DNA of 64,000 nt from Inquilinus sp052078665 (GCF_052078665.1 NZ_JBQJIK010000032.1:1-64000); one strand, 5' to 3'; positions 44,284 through 53,930 are shown, counted from the first letter of the stretch. The notes: generated by a model not told the origin, from the letters alone. Numbers and translations are program-made.

Positions 44284-47200
44284 TCAGCATGGCGGCTCGG
44301 CGGTGCGGCGCCTGAGCCGCTCCGCATAATAGTCCCGGATGCGGTCGCCGATCCGCGCCAGCGCCAGGCTGCGCCGGGCGATGACGTAGAGCTCGCCCGA
44401 CAGGTTGACGTTGAGCGCGATCGGGAACCCGCCATAGAGGTCGGGGTTGGAGCCGCGCACCGCCAGCCTGACATTCGCCTCGCCGTCGCTGCGGCCGTCC
44501 AGCGTCGCCCGCAGCGACTGGTACTGGAAGTTGCGCAGCGCCGTCATCAGCGTGTCCATGCCCGGGTCGGCGGCGGCCGCCGCCTTGATCTCGTCCGGCG
44601 CCGCCTCGCCGCCATAGCGGATCTCGCCCGGGCCGCGCGTCGCCAGCACGCCGTTCTCGACCACGATCGTGTCGCGGTCGAGGCGGAACGGGATGGTGCC
44701 GTCGACGATGCCGGTGGCCCGCACATCGTCCAGCCCGGCCGCGGCTACGGCGCGGGCCAGGTCGAGCCCCTCGATCTTCAGCACCGAGGGCCGGCGCCGG
44801 CCGGAGCCGCCCTCGACGCCGATCTTCGCCCCGGTCCAGTCGAGCGCCAGCCGCCGCAGGTCGACGCCGCCGGCCTGGCTCCAGCCGAAGCGGGCGTCGA
44901 CATCGGTCAGGGGCGGCATCTCGCCGTCCAGGACGAACCGGCCGATCCGGACCCGCTGCCCGGCCGGCAGCCGCAGCGGCGAGAACCGGTCGAGCCGCAG
45001 CTCGGCCGCCGCCGCCTCGGCCCGGCCCCAGGGCGTGCGGAAGGCGCCGTTGCGCAGCCGCAGATCCAGCGCGGTCTCCGCGGCGCTGCCCCAGGCGATC
45101 CGCCCGCTGCCCTCCAGCCGGCCGTCGATGCAGGCCAGCGGCAGCGCGGCCAGGGCCGGCACCACATCCTTCGGCTGCAGCCCGCGGCGGCGGAACCGCA
45201 CCGGATCGAGCACGAGGTCGAGCCCGCCGTCGCCGGTCGTCAGGTCGTGCGAGCCGGTGCCGGCGGCGCGGGCCCGGCCCTCCGGATCGGTCAGCTCGGC
45301 CTCGAGCGACAGCGTGTCGGTGGCGGCGTCGAGCCGGCTGCGCAGCGCTGCCTTCATCGGCACCACCGGGTCGCCCTCGATCGCCAGCCGCGCCGCGGTC
45401 AGGCTGGCGTCGATCGGCACTGGCGCGCCCGGGACGACCATGGCCTCGGCGTCGACATCCTCGACCGACAGCCCCGGCAGCGCCAGCTTGCCGTCCGCCG
45501 CGGTCAGGCGGTAGCTGCCGTCGGGCTGGGCCGGCGCGATCGCCAGGACCGGCGTGGTCGCGGTCAACCGGGTCGCGCTGGCGCCGGCGCCGATCGAGAG
45601 GACCAGCGCCAGGGCCGGCACCGATGCCCGCACCAGCGGCGGCCGGTCGCTGTCGAGGTCGGTCTCCAGCAGCGGCCGGCCCTCGGCATCCGGGCACAGC
45701 AACGCCGCCGCCGGCTCGGCCAGGCGCAGCCGCGGCGTGAAGTCCTGCGCCGGCGCCGTCATTGACAGGCATTCGCCATGCACCGGCCGCACCGTCAGAT
45801 GCTGGCCGACGGTGTCGACCCGGACCGTGCCCTGGGCCGTGGCGTTGCCGCCCGCCTTGCCCGGCAGGCCGATCGCCGAACTGCCCGACAGCGTCACCGT
45901 CCAGCCGCCATCGGTGGTCTCGCCCGACGCCGTCATCGGGCCGGGGTCGATGGTCAGGCCGATCGCCTCGAAGGGGTCGAGGTCCAGCACCGCCTTCGGC
46001 ACCCGGACCTTGGCCTGGCCGGCATCGTTCAGCCCGAGCTCGGCGTCGATCGAGCCGGCGACGTCGTAGCCGGCGACATTGCCCTTGGTGGCGCCGGCCA
46101 GCCGGGTCCACCAGGTGTCGCCCTCGCGGCTGAACTCCAGGCGCTGCGGCCCGCCGTCGCCGGGCAGCCAGTCGAGATCGACCGCGAGCTTGCCGGAGGC
46201 GAAGCGGCCCGCCACCTTCCAGGGCCGGCTGCCGGCCAGGGTCAGCGTGCCGCCGGACAGGTCGATGGTGGCGCTGAGCTGCCCGGTCTGCAGCGCCACG
46301 CCGCTGCCGGCCTGGACGCCGTCGGTCGAGACCCGGATGAAGCCGTCGGCCAGCAGCTGCGGCAACTGGTCGAGGCTGGGCAGGCCAGGGGTGCGCAGCG
46401 TCAGCCAGGCGTTGACATTGGCCTTGCCGGTCACCCCGCCCTCGAAGCCCAGGGCCGGCACCACCGCCGCCAGGTCGTTGGCCGCGACCTGCACCGCCAG
46501 GTCGGTGCCGTCGCCCTGCTTCGCGCCCTGCAGCTGCAGGCCGAAGCTGCCCTCGCCGGTGCCGATCTTGGCACCGATGATCAGTTGCTGCAGCCGCTGC
46601 AGCGTGCCGTTGCCCTGCACGCCGAAATCGCGGAACCGGGCCGTGCCGCGCACCACCTCGGCGACCGTCAGCGCGCCCTGGATCTCGCCGCTGCTGTCGC
46701 GCCCCCCGCCATAGGCGATCCAGCCGGTGACCCCGTCCAGCGACAGCTGGTCCGACCGGAAGCTGGCCTGCTCCAGCTGCACGCCGCCATAGATCTGGCC
46801 CTCGGGGGTGTTGGTCAGGTCGAACTTGGCCTGGGCCGCGGCACCGGCACCGGCCGGGCGCAGCCGTCCGCTCCACACCAGCCGGCCCAGCTCGTTGACC
46901 GCACCTTCGGCCTCGACCGGGGTGCGGATTCGGCCCCAGGGGGTGTCGATCACGATCGTGCTGTCGCTGACCGAGATGGTCTGGAACGGGATCGCGCCCA
47001 GCCCTCCTCCGCCGCCACCGCCCTCCAGCACCTCCATCCGCGGCAGGTCCAGCGCGCCCGACCGGTCGATGCCGAGCCGGATCGACACGCCGGACAGAGC
47101 GATCGAGGACAGATGGCCCTCGCGGATCAGGGTCCAGGGGTTGAAGCCGAGGGAGATGCGGTCGATCGTGATCCGCCCATCCGCCACGGCGATGCCGCCG

Positions 47201-47397
47201 ATCTCGGCCGAGCCGAGATCGACGCTGGACACGGTCAGCCGCTCGACCGGCACGCCTTCGGCCCTGAGGCGGGCGATCGCCTCGGCCTCGACCCAGCCGG
47301 GCAACACCCCGCGCGCCGCGATCGCGAGCCCGACCAGGGTCGCGAGCAAAGCGGAGAGGCCGATCGTCCAGCGGCGACGGGGAAGGAAGCGCGCCAT
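44284..47397 (-). CDS. ydbH: YdbH-like AsmA-type intermembrane phospholipid transport protein
   Basis: 1037 residues: one N-terminal TM (RWTIGLSALLATLVGLAIAA), then a very long repetitive beta structure and a C-terminal helix region RRSLALARIGDRIRDYYAER. The layout and the YnbE partner downstream match YdbH, one of three AsmA-like bridges in E. coli (with TamB and YhdP). Sequence divergence is high, as usual for this family. The third operon member, ydbL, is absent from its usual place, where the low-GC islet begins. Confidence 0.8.
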   Translation of the reverse strand: MARFLPRRRWTIGLSALLATLVGLAIAARGVLPGWVEAEAIARLRAEGVPVERLTVSSVDLGSAEIGGIAVADGRITIDRISLGFNPWTLIREGHLSSIALSGVSIRLGIDRSGALDLPRMEVLEGGGGGGGLGAIPFQTISVSDSTIVIDTPWGRIRTPVEAEGAVNELGRLVWSGRLRPAGAGAAAQAKFDLTNTPEGQIYGGVQLEQASFRSDQLSLDGVTGWIAYGGGRDSSGEIQGALTVAEVVRGTARFRDFGVQGNGTLQRLQQLIIGAKIGTGEGSFGLQLQGAKQGDGTDLAVQVAANDLAAVVPALGFEGGVTGKANVNAWLTLRTPGLPSLDQLPQLLADGFIRVSTDGVQAGSGVALQTGQLSATIDLSGGTLTLAGSRPWKVAGRFASGKLAVDLDWLPGDGGPQRLEFSREGDTWWTRLAGATKGNVAGYDVAGSIDAELGLNDAGQAKVRVPKAVLDLDPFEAIGLTIDPGPMTASGETTDGGWTVTLSGSSAIGLPGKAGGNATAQGTVRVDTVGQHLTVRPVHGECLSMTAPAQDFTPRLRLAEPAAALLCPDAEGRPLLETDLDSDRPPLVRASVPALALVLSIGAGASATRLTATTPVLAIAPAQPDGSYRLTAADGKLALPGLSVEDVDAEAMVVPGAPVPIDASLTAARLAIEGDPVVPMKAALRSRLDAATDTLSLEAELTDPEGRARAAGTGSHDLTTGDGGLDLVLDPVRFRRRGLQPKDVVPALAALPLACIDGRLEGSGRIAWGSAAETALDLRLRNGAFRTPWGRAEAAAAELRLDRFSPLRLPAGQRVRIGRFVLDGEMPPLTDVDARFGWSQAGGVDLRRLALDWTGAKIGVEGGSGRRRPSVLKIEGLDLARAVAAAGLDDVRATGIVDGTIPFRLDRDTIVVENGVLATRGPGEIRYGGEAAPDEIKAAAAADPGMDTLMTALRNFQYQSLRATLDGRSDGEANVRLAVRGSNPDLYGGFPIALNVNLSGELYVIARRSLALARIGDRIRDYYAERLRRRTAEPPC

Positions 47398-47455
47398 CCT
47401 GCCACTCTAACCGAGGCGGAGCGCCAAAGCAGCGTGCAGGTTGGTCCGGGGCAAC

Positions 47456-48001
47456 CTAAGACCGGAGATCCTTCAGCATATAGCTGGTGTCCTCCAGCAC
47501 GCCCGTCGGAGAACAGGCATGGCCGGGGACAATGCCGAACAGGCGGAAACCCAGGCTCTCGTAGAGCGTCTCGCCGCTGTCGCCACGCCGCGTGTCGAGC
47601 AGCAGCAGGGTGCGGCCGTGCCGGCGCGCCAGATCCTCGCCCGCCAGCATCAGCGCCCGGGCGATGCCGCGGCGCCGCGCGGCCGGATGCACCAGCAGCT
47701 TGGCGATCTCGGCCCGGTGAATGCCGTTGGCCGGCATGCCGAGCACCAGTTGCACCGTGCCGACCGTGCGTCCGTCCAGCCGCGCCACGATCAGCCGCCG
47801 GTCGCCGCTGCGGAAGGCGGGCTCCAGCCCCAGCCAGAACTCCCGCGCCGCCGCGACCGTGAAGGGCAGCACGAAGCCGACGCTGGCGCCGTCCAGCACG
47901 CAGGCCTGCAGCACCTCGGCGAGGTCGTCGAGATGCGCGGCGAGGCCGTCGGGGGCGACCTCCGACAGGGTGACCGGGGACGGACCGGGGGTGTCGGGCA
48001 T
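47456..48001 (-). CDS. GNAT-family N-acetyltransferase
   Basis: 181 residues. The acetyl-CoA motif A is AEIAKLLVHPAARRRGIARA (R/Q-x-x-G-x-A), followed by LMLAGEDLARRHGRTLLLLD and YESLGFRLFG. ATG 48001 starts 9 bases after the XRE regulator stop, so the two form an operon; the acetyltransferase may act on the compound the regulator senses. Confidence 0.85.
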   Translation of the reverse strand: MPDTPGPSPVTLSEVAPDGLAAHLDDLAEVLQACVLDGASVGFVLPFTVAAAREFWLGLEPAFRSGDRRLIVARLDGRTVGTVQLVLGMPANGIHRAEIAKLLVHPAARRRGIARALMLAGEDLARRHGRTLLLLDTRRGDSGETLYESLGFRLFGIVPGHACSPTGVLEDTSYMLKDLRS

Positions 48002-48009
48002 GGCGGCGC

Positions 48010-48591
48010 TTATGGCTTGCACAGGGCGATGACGTAATGGGCCGGCTGCGGGCCGGGGCAGTGGAAGCGGGTCGGGCCGAACAGGCGGTAGCGCAGGCAA
48101 TCGCCCGGGCGGAGCCGGTGCACCACATCGTCCACCATCAGGTCCAGCATCCCGTCCAGCATCCAGACATGCTGCTCGAGGCCGTGGATCGGCGGCGTGT
48201 CGTAGCTGACGACGGCGTCGGCCGGCAGCACGCCCTCGACCAGCTCGCCGCGGAAGCCGGTGGCGGGCGGCGAGACGCTGCGGCGGCGGAAGCCGGTTTC
48301 GGGATCGGTCCAGCCCGGCTGGTCTTCCCGGCGCAGCAGCTGCGGCGGGTCGGTCTCGACCTCGGCGATCAGGCCGGACATGGTGCGGCCATAGGCGGTG
48401 CAGAGCCGGCCGAGCAGCGAGGCGGTCGGGCTGGTCTCGCCGCGCTCCAGCCGCGACAGCGTCGCCCGGCTGACGCCGCTGCGCTCGGCCAGCGCATCCA
48501 GCGACCAGCCCTGCTCCGCCCGCAGCGCCGCCAGGCGCGCGGCCAGCCGGGCATCCACCGGCTCCAATTCATTGGCGAGGTCACTTCTCAT
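48010..48591 (-). CDS. XRE-family regulator with cupin domain
   Basis: 193 residues: helix-turn-helix at 15-70 (AARLAALRAEQGWSLDALAE, RSGVSRATLSRLERGETSPT) and a C-terminal cupin sensor (HGLEQHVWMLDGMLDLMVDD, LRPGDCLRYRLFGPTRFHC). Such regulators bind a small ligand in the cupin and often repress their own operon. The start codon sits inside a 35-base palindrome (48585-48619), which argues for autoregulation. Confidence 0.9.
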   Translation of the reverse strand: MRSDLANELEPVDARLAARLAALRAEQGWSLDALAERSGVSRATLSRLERGETSPTASLLGRLCTAYGRTMSGLIAEVETDPPQLLRREDQPGWTDPETGFRRRSVSPPATGFRGELVEGVLPADAVVSYDTPPIHGLEQHVWMLDGMLDLMVDDVVHRLRPGDCLRYRLFGPTRFHCPGPQPAHYVIALCKP

Positions 48592-48619
48592 GATCGGGAA
48601 ACTATCCCGATCATGAGAA
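48585..48619. promoter_or_regulatory. 35-bp palindrome over the XRE start, probable auto-operator
   Basis: TTCTCATGATCGGGA (48585-48599) and TCCCGATCATGAGAA (48605-48619) are exact reverse complements with a 5-base spacer. The XRE start codon (48589-48591 on the minus strand) is inside the left arm. As RNA the same bases would form a strong hairpin hiding the start codon, so control may be at DNA or RNA level. Confidence 0.75.
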
Positions 48620-48633
48620 ACAGGCAAGCGCCG

Positions 48634-49497
48634 TTACGGCGTTGGCGGCGGGGCGAAGCGCGGATCGCGCGGCGCGTCGCCCGGGAACGGCCGGGGCGAG
48701 TTGGCGACGACCTCGTTGGCCGGGTCGTCCAGCGTGAACAGCGCCACGCCGATCACGCCGATATTGCGCGGGTCGCCCTGCGGCGTGTTGGCGGCATAGG
48801 CGTCGTCCGGTGCGGAGAAGCGGAAGGCCGCGACCTCGTCCTCGCTCTTGCGGAAGCCCTCGATCACCAGCATATCGCCCGGACGCACCACATAGCCCCG
48901 GTTGGCGATGCTGCCGGACCGGCCGTTCAGCACGTCGAGCCCATCCACCGTGGCCACCACCTCGACCGTCCGCCGCCCCCGGTTGCTGAAGGCCAGCCGG
49001 TAGAGGTTGCCGGATCGGCCCTGGAGGCGGAGGTCGCCGCCGCTGGTCGGCGTCAGCCGCAGCGGCGTGCCCCTGGCGCCGAGCACCGAGAATTCGACGG
49101 TGCCGTCCGCGACCGGCAGGCTGCGGATCGTGCTGACCGGCCCCATCGCCGCGCTGCGGCGGCCGTCATAGCGGATCGTCACCTGCGCCTCCGGCCGGTC
49201 CGGCCAGAAGCGGGTCAGGCTGACGAAGCGGATCGGCGACCGGATCTCCTCGCCCCAGCGCGTGCCCAGCCGCTCCGTCTCCGCAACCGGCGGCCGGACG
49301 GGTTCGCTCCGGCGCGGCTGGGACGCTGCCGCACCCTGGCTCTCCAACGGCACGAGCCCGTCGGCGACTCCGGGCGCGGCGAGGCGCGAAACCGGCTCCT
49401 GATACAGCGTCAACTCCTGCACCGCCGGCCGCGACGACACGCAGGCGGCCAGGGCCAGCAGCAGCCCGGCCATCAGGATCTTCGACAGAATGCGCAT
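48634..49497 (-). CDS. Lipoprotein of unknown function
   Basis: 287 residues: MRILSKILMAGLLLALAAC (Cys19), a disordered Pro/Arg-rich stretch, and two beta domains. The C-terminal one contains RGYVVRPGDMLVIEGFRKSE, EVAAFRFSAPDDAYAANTPQ and RNIGVIGVALFTL, a block I have seen in uncharacterised outer-membrane-associated proteins. No enzyme motif. It lies upstream of the XRE gene on the same strand. Confidence 0.65.
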   Translation of the reverse strand: MRILSKILMAGLLLALAACVSSRPAVQELTLYQEPVSRLAAPGVADGLVPLESQGAAASQPRRSEPVRPPVAETERLGTRWGEEIRSPIRFVSLTRFWPDRPEAQVTIRYDGRRSAAMGPVSTIRSLPVADGTVEFSVLGARGTPLRLTPTSGGDLRLQGRSGNLYRLAFSNRGRRTVEVVATVDGLDVLNGRSGSIANRGYVVRPGDMLVIEGFRKSEDEVAAFRFSAPDDAYAANTPQGDPRNIGVIGVALFTLDDPANEVVANSPRPFPGDAPRDPRFAPPPTP

Positions 49498-49663
49498 GAT
49501 CTCTCCCCAGAGATATCCAGCGCGGCATCATCGGTCCCGCTCTGCGGCGAAGCCGTGGCGGGGTGGAGGTGATTCGGCGGCCGAGCAATCCCGGTACAAT
49601 GGCGGGCCAGCGGCCCTGCTACCGATCGGCGATGGGCCTGCCGCCCGCCAGACGGAGACGACC

Positions 49664-50799
49664 ATGCCGCTTGCCGCGCCCTGCCCCTGATCGCCCTCCT
49701 CGCCTCCCCCGCCGCCGCGGACACGCTGCCCGAATGCCGCGCGCCGGCGGCGCTGGACGACGGCTGGGCCGTCGCCTCGCCCGAAGGCGAGGGCTTCGAC
49801 CCGGTGCAGCTCTGCGCCCTCGGCCCGGCGCTGGAGGCCTGGCCGGAGGGCAACGCCCACGCCGTGCTGGTCGTGCGGCACGGCAGGCTGGTCTATGAGC
49901 ACTACTTCGCCGGCGAGGATGAGCGCTGGGGCCAGCCGCTGGGGAAGATCCCGCATGATGCGGAGACCAAGCACGATTTGCGCTCGATCACCAAGAGCGT
50001 GACGTCGCTGCTGGTCGGCATCGCCGTCGACTATGGCTGGATCAAGGACATCGACGCGCCGGTGCTGGCGCTGCTGCCGCAATACGCCGATCTGCGCTCG
50101 CCCGAGACCGACCGCATCACCCTGCGGCACCTGCTGACCATGTCGAGCGGGCTGGCCTGGAGCGAGGACCTGCCCTACAGCGACCCGCGCAACAGCGAGC
50201 GGCTGATGTCGGACGCGCCGGACCCGTACCGCTATGTGCTGGAGCAGCCCTTCGCCGCGGCGCCGGGCGAGCGCTGGACCTACAGCGGCGGATCGACCGC
50301 CCTGCTCTCCGCCGTGCTGAAGCAGGCATCCGGCCGGTCGCTCGACGTGCTGGCGCAGGAGGTGCTGTTCGCGCCGCTCGGCATCGTCGATGTCGAATGG
50401 GTGCGCTATCCGAATGGCGACCCGGTCGCAGCCTCCGGCCTGCGGCTGCGGCCGCGCGACATCGCCAAGCTCGGCCGGCTGGTGCTCGACCGCGGCGCCT
50501 GGCAGGGCAAGCCGATCGTGTCGGCCGGTTGGATCGGGCAGTCCACGGCATCGCAGATCGCCGTCGAGGACCAGGTCGCCTACGGCTTCCAGTGGTGGCT
50601 CGGCCGCTCGCTGGTCGACGGCCGGGAGGTCCGCTGGGCCGCCGGAATCGGCTGGGGCGGGCAGCGGCTGTTCCTGGTGCCGGACCGGGACCTGCTGGTG
50701 GTGGTCACCGCCGGGCTCTACGACCGGCCCGACCTGCAGGACCAGCTCGGCCGGACCGTGCTGGACCGCCATGTCCTGCCGGCCCTGGCGCAACCCTAG
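49664..50799 (+). CDS. Serine hydrolase of the beta-lactamase/class C family, with an apparent frameshift at the signal peptide
   Basis: The fold is intact from 49687 on: SITKSVTSLLVGIAVDYGW (Ser-x-x-Lys nucleophile), the Tyr motif in WTYSGGSTALLSAVLKQASG and VRWAAGIGWGGQRLFLVPDR in place of KTG. Class C-type esterases or peptidases look like this. ATG 49664 has GGAG 6 bases before it and opens a signal-peptide-like start, but its frame ends at TGA 49688; the frame that continues (LIALLASPAAADTL) has no ATG or GTG before 49804. One missing base near 49678-49687 would explain it. It is either a sequencing error, a recent mutation or a non-standard start. Confidence 0.7.
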
Positions 50800-52301
50800 G
50801 GCGCTTCCTGCGAACGGTAGAAGGCCGCCGCGTCGGCGGTGAAGGCCGTGCGCGCGGACGCGTCGAAATAGAACATGTGGCCGCCCTTGTAGAGCCGGAG
50901 CGCCACGCGCCCCTCGCGCCCCAGCAGCGGCAGGTGGTCGATCAGGTAGCGGCTGACCGAATAGGGCGTGACGATGTCGCTGCGGCCATGGGCCACCAGC
51001 ACGTCGAGATCGGGGTTGAGCGCCAGCAGCTCGCGCAGGTCCCGCTCGATGCTGGCCTGGACGATGCCGCGGGCCTCCCAGCGCCATTGCCCGGCGATGT
51101 CACGGTTCAGCAGGTTGAAGGTCAGCACGGTCTTGAAGCCGAGCGCGTCGCGCGCATGGCCGACGAACAGCCCGCCGAGGGCCTGGGTATAGCCGTCGAG
51201 CACCGGGTCGAAGCCGTCATCCGCCGGGGAGTCCGGGAACGGGTCGGGCGACAGGAAGGCGGCGTCGTAGGCGCTGACGATCCCGTCCGCGCCGGCCTGG
51301 TCGAGATAGGCGTCGCCGATGAAGCCGCGCGACCGGGCGACGATGTCGGGCGATACCCCGGTCAGCTGGGCCACGCGGGCATAGAAGGCGTCGGCCGCCT
51401 CGCCCTCGGGCGGGCGGCCCGCCAGGGTCGTCAGGTAGTCGGTCAGGGCGAAGCGCTCGGCCGCGGCCAGCGCTTCGGGGGTGAAGGCGTCGCGGCGGTC
51501 GAGCGCGGCGGCGGCGAGCGAGGGCAGCCGCAGCGCCGCCACCAGCGCGAAGCGGCCGGCGCCGAACATCAGCCGGCCTTCCACGAAGGGCGAAACCATG
51601 ACGATGCCGTTGACCAGGACGCCCTGCTCCCGCTGCAGGGCGCGCGCCAGCTTGACGCTGCGGAAGCCGCCATAGCTCTCGCCCAGCAGGAATTTCGGCG
51701 AGACGCTGCGGCGGTTCTGCGCCAGGTACAGCGCGACGACCTTGGCCAGCGACTGGGCGTCGGCGCGCTCGCTCCAGAAATCCTTCGCCGTGTCGGGATC
51801 GGCGGCGCGGCTCCACCCCGCGCCGACCGGATCGACGAAGACCAGATCGGTGAAGGCCAGCCAGGTGTCGGGGTTGTCGTGCAGCCGCGCCCTGGCCGGA
51901 TCCCGCGCGAAATCGGGCCCGACCGCCCGCGGCCCCGCCAGTCCGAGCTGCAGATAGGCCGAGGCCGCGCCGGGCCCGCCATTGAACACGAAGGTGACCG
52001 GGCGGGTCTCGGCCGGGGCATCGTCGAGGACATAGGCGGTGTAGAAGACCGCGGCCGAGCGCTTGCCCGTCTGGTCGAACAGGGGAATTGTCCCGGCGGT
52101 GGCGGTGGTGGCCATCGTCCGGCCGCCGGCCGTCACAGTGTGTTGGGTGACCGAATCTTCCGGCAGCAGCGCCAGCACGCCGCCGGCGGGGGCGGCACGG
52201 CCCGCAGCACCGCCCTCCGACGGCTGCGCCTGGGCGGCGGCGGCCAGCAGCAGGACGACCAGCCCGGCGAGGAACGATCGGAACGAAATCCGGCGCAGCA
52301 T
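50796..52301 (-). CDS. S10-family serine carboxypeptidase-like protein, exported
   Basis: 501 residues: signal peptide (SFLAGLVVLLLAAAAQA), then VTFVFNGGPGAASAYLQLGL (oxyanion-hole GGPG motif), FLLGESYGGFRSVKLARAL (nucleophile Ser in GESYGG), DVLVAHGRSDIVTPYSVSRY (Asp) and LRLYKGGHMFYF (His). This is the complete S10 triad. Probable periplasmic peptidase. Its stop codon overlaps the convergent stop of 50799 in the tetramer CTAG. Confidence 0.85.
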   Translation of the reverse strand: MLRRISFRSFLAGLVVLLLAAAAQAQPSEGGAAGRAAPAGGVLALLPEDSVTQHTVTAGGRTMATTATAGTIPLFDQTGKRSAAVFYTAYVLDDAPAETRPVTFVFNGGPGAASAYLQLGLAGPRAVGPDFARDPARARLHDNPDTWLAFTDLVFVDPVGAGWSRAADPDTAKDFWSERADAQSLAKVVALYLAQNRRSVSPKFLLGESYGGFRSVKLARALQREQGVLVNGIVMVSPFVEGRLMFGAGRFALVAALRLPSLAAAALDRRDAFTPEALAAAERFALTDYLTTLAGRPPEGEAADAFYARVAQLTGVSPDIVARSRGFIGDAYLDQAGADGIVSAYDAAFLSPDPFPDSPADDGFDPVLDGYTQALGGLFVGHARDALGFKTVLTFNLLNRDIAGQWRWEARGIVQASIERDLRELLALNPDLDVLVAHGRSDIVTPYSVSRYLIDHLPLLGREGRVALRLYKGGHMFYFDASARTAFTADAAAFYRSQEAP

Positions 52302-52447
52302 GGTCACCCGTCCGGCTAGACATTCATCCGACTTTACCACCCTCAATATCCCGATGAAATTCCGCACAATCCCTGTTATAAATACATGAGCGGAACAAAG
52401 ATAATCGGACGCTTCTTGTTCTCTGCCATTGCGATTGTGCAGACCCG

Positions 52448-53272
52448 ATGTCCGCGCGTTTCCTGCTTGCCGCCGCCCTGCTCCTGATCTCGGGATGCGA
52501 TCGGCCGCCTCCCCCAAGCTCTACGATGCCCGAAGCTGCGTCCAGCGGAACAGCCGGCGAGGTTGCCCGCCTGCAAGCAGCGCTGGCACGGGATGTGCCC
52601 GGCGGGATCACGGACGCGCCCGACGGCGAACAGAGATGGGCGGCCCTGGCGCAGACCGAGATCAAGGCCCGCGGCCACGCCATCCGTCGCCCGCAGCTGG
52701 TGGTGGTGGTCGATCGCAACCCCGCCGTCCAGGAGATGCGCATCCTGCTGGCGCAGCCCTCCGGCGGCTGGCAGAGCCTCGGCGGCGTCAAGGTCTCGAC
52801 CGGGCAGGAGGGGCGGAACGGCTATTTCATCTCGCCGACCGGTGTGTTCCTGCACACGGACGAGATCCTCGACTGGCGCGCCGAAGGCACCTTCAACGCG
52901 AACGGCATCCGCGGCCTCGGCCTGGCGGGCATGCGGGTGTGGGATTTCGGCTGGCAGACCGCCGAGCGGGGCTGGGAGGCGGAGGGCCGGGAATCGACCA
53001 TCCGGCTGCTGGTGCACGCAACCGACCCGGATTATCTCGAGCAGCGCCTTGGCCGCCCGGCCTCCAAGGGATGCATCCGCGTCCCGGGCCCGATGAACGT
53101 CTTCCTCGACCGCAACGGCATCCTCGATGTCGACTATGAGGCGGCGGCGAAGTCCGACCCGCGCTACGATGCGGTGCTGCGCCCCGACCGCACCCCGACG
53201 CCGCTGGCCGGCAACATGCTGGTGATCGTGGATTCCGCCGCGGGCTACGGGGCCACGGCGCAGGCCCGGTAG
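52448..53272 (+). CDS. YkuD-type L,D-transpeptidase-like lipoprotein
   Basis: 274 residues: lipobox LISGC (Cys17), Pro-rich linker, then a YkuD-like domain with LVHATDPDYLEQRLGRPASK and GCIRVPGPMNVFL. His190 and Cys209-Ile-Arg211 match the catalytic H...(S/T)xGCxR pattern (here SKGCIR). These enzymes make 3-3 crosslinks or attach proteins to peptidoglycan. Sequence before the motif is divergent, so substrate use is uncertain. Confidence 0.8.
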   Translation: MSARFLLAAALLLISGCDRPPPPSSTMPEAASSGTAGEVARLQAALARDVPGGITDAPDGEQRWAALAQTEIKARGHAIRRPQLVVVVDRNPAVQEMRILLAQPSGGWQSLGGVKVSTGQEGRNGYFISPTGVFLHTDEILDWRAEGTFNANGIRGLGLAGMRVWDFGWQTAERGWEAEGRESTIRLLVHATDPDYLEQRLGRPASKGCIRVPGPMNVFLDRNGILDVDYEAAAKSDPRYDAVLRPDRTPTPLAGNMLVIVDSAAGYGATAQAR

Positions 53273-53277
53273 GCGGC

Positions 53278-53832
53278 CTACTCGGTCTGCACCCCGCGCT
53301 CGCGCAGCATCGTCACCAGGGCGTCGCGCTGCGGCAGATAGTCGTCGCGCAGCAGGCCCAGCAGATGGGCGTCGAGGAACTGGCCGCCCTTGCGCACATG
53401 CTGGCGCAGCAGCCCCTCCTCCTGGAAGCCGAAGCGCCTGTGCATCCGCACCACGCCCGGATTGCTGGTCAACACCTCGCAGCACAGCTTGTTCAGCTTC
53501 AGCTCGAGGAAGACATGGTCCAGCACCTTGAGCTCGACCCAACTGCCGATGCCCTTGCCGCGCAGGTCGCTGGCGCCGAGGTAGAAGGCCCAGGCGCACT
53601 TGCTGTTCTGCTGGTCGATATCGACCAGGTTGGCCAAGCCGATCGGCTCACCGGCATCGAGGATGATCCAGTAGACCCGGCGCGGATCGGCGATGGCGCG
53701 GGCGAACCAGGCATCGTGCTCCGGTCGCGTGATGACGTGGTCGGTGTACTGGTGGACCGCGACATGCGGCAGGTTCCGCCAGGTGAACAGCCGGTCGGAA
53801 TCCCTCGGCTCGACCCGCCTCAGGCTCAGCAT
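53278..53832 (-). CDS. pseH: PseH-like N-acetyltransferase
   Basis: 184 residues. LFTWRNLPHVAVHQYTDHVI, YWIILDAGEPIGLANLVDID, AWAFYLGASDLRGKGIGSWV, ELKLNKLCCEVLTSNPGVVR, MHRRFGFQEEGLLRQHV follow the PseH pattern closely. PseH acetylates the C4 amino sugar in pseudaminic acid synthesis, used to glycosylate flagellin. No other pse or flagellar genes are near, so it may act in a different nucleotide-sugar pathway. Confidence 0.8.
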   Translation of the reverse strand: MLSLRRVEPRDSDRLFTWRNLPHVAVHQYTDHVITRPEHDAWFARAIADPRRVYWIILDAGEPIGLANLVDIDQQNSKCAWAFYLGASDLRGKGIGSWVELKVLDHVFLELKLNKLCCEVLTSNPGVVRMHRRFGFQEEGLLRQHVRKGGQFLDAHLLGLLRDDYLPQRDALVTMLRERGVQTE

Positions 53833-53930
53833 TCCTGTGATCCCCCGATCGTCGTCTTTCGTGCTGTGATAGGCTGGGCCACTCGCCGCTGCCAGGGGCC
53901 GCGGCGAGTGATCGGACCGACCGTCCCAGC

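Noticed and set aside
44078..46876. A 932-codon minus-strand frame overlapping ydbH
   Set aside because: Only its last 63 codons (ynbE) look like protein; the rest is Arg/Gly-rich shadow of ydbH in another frame.
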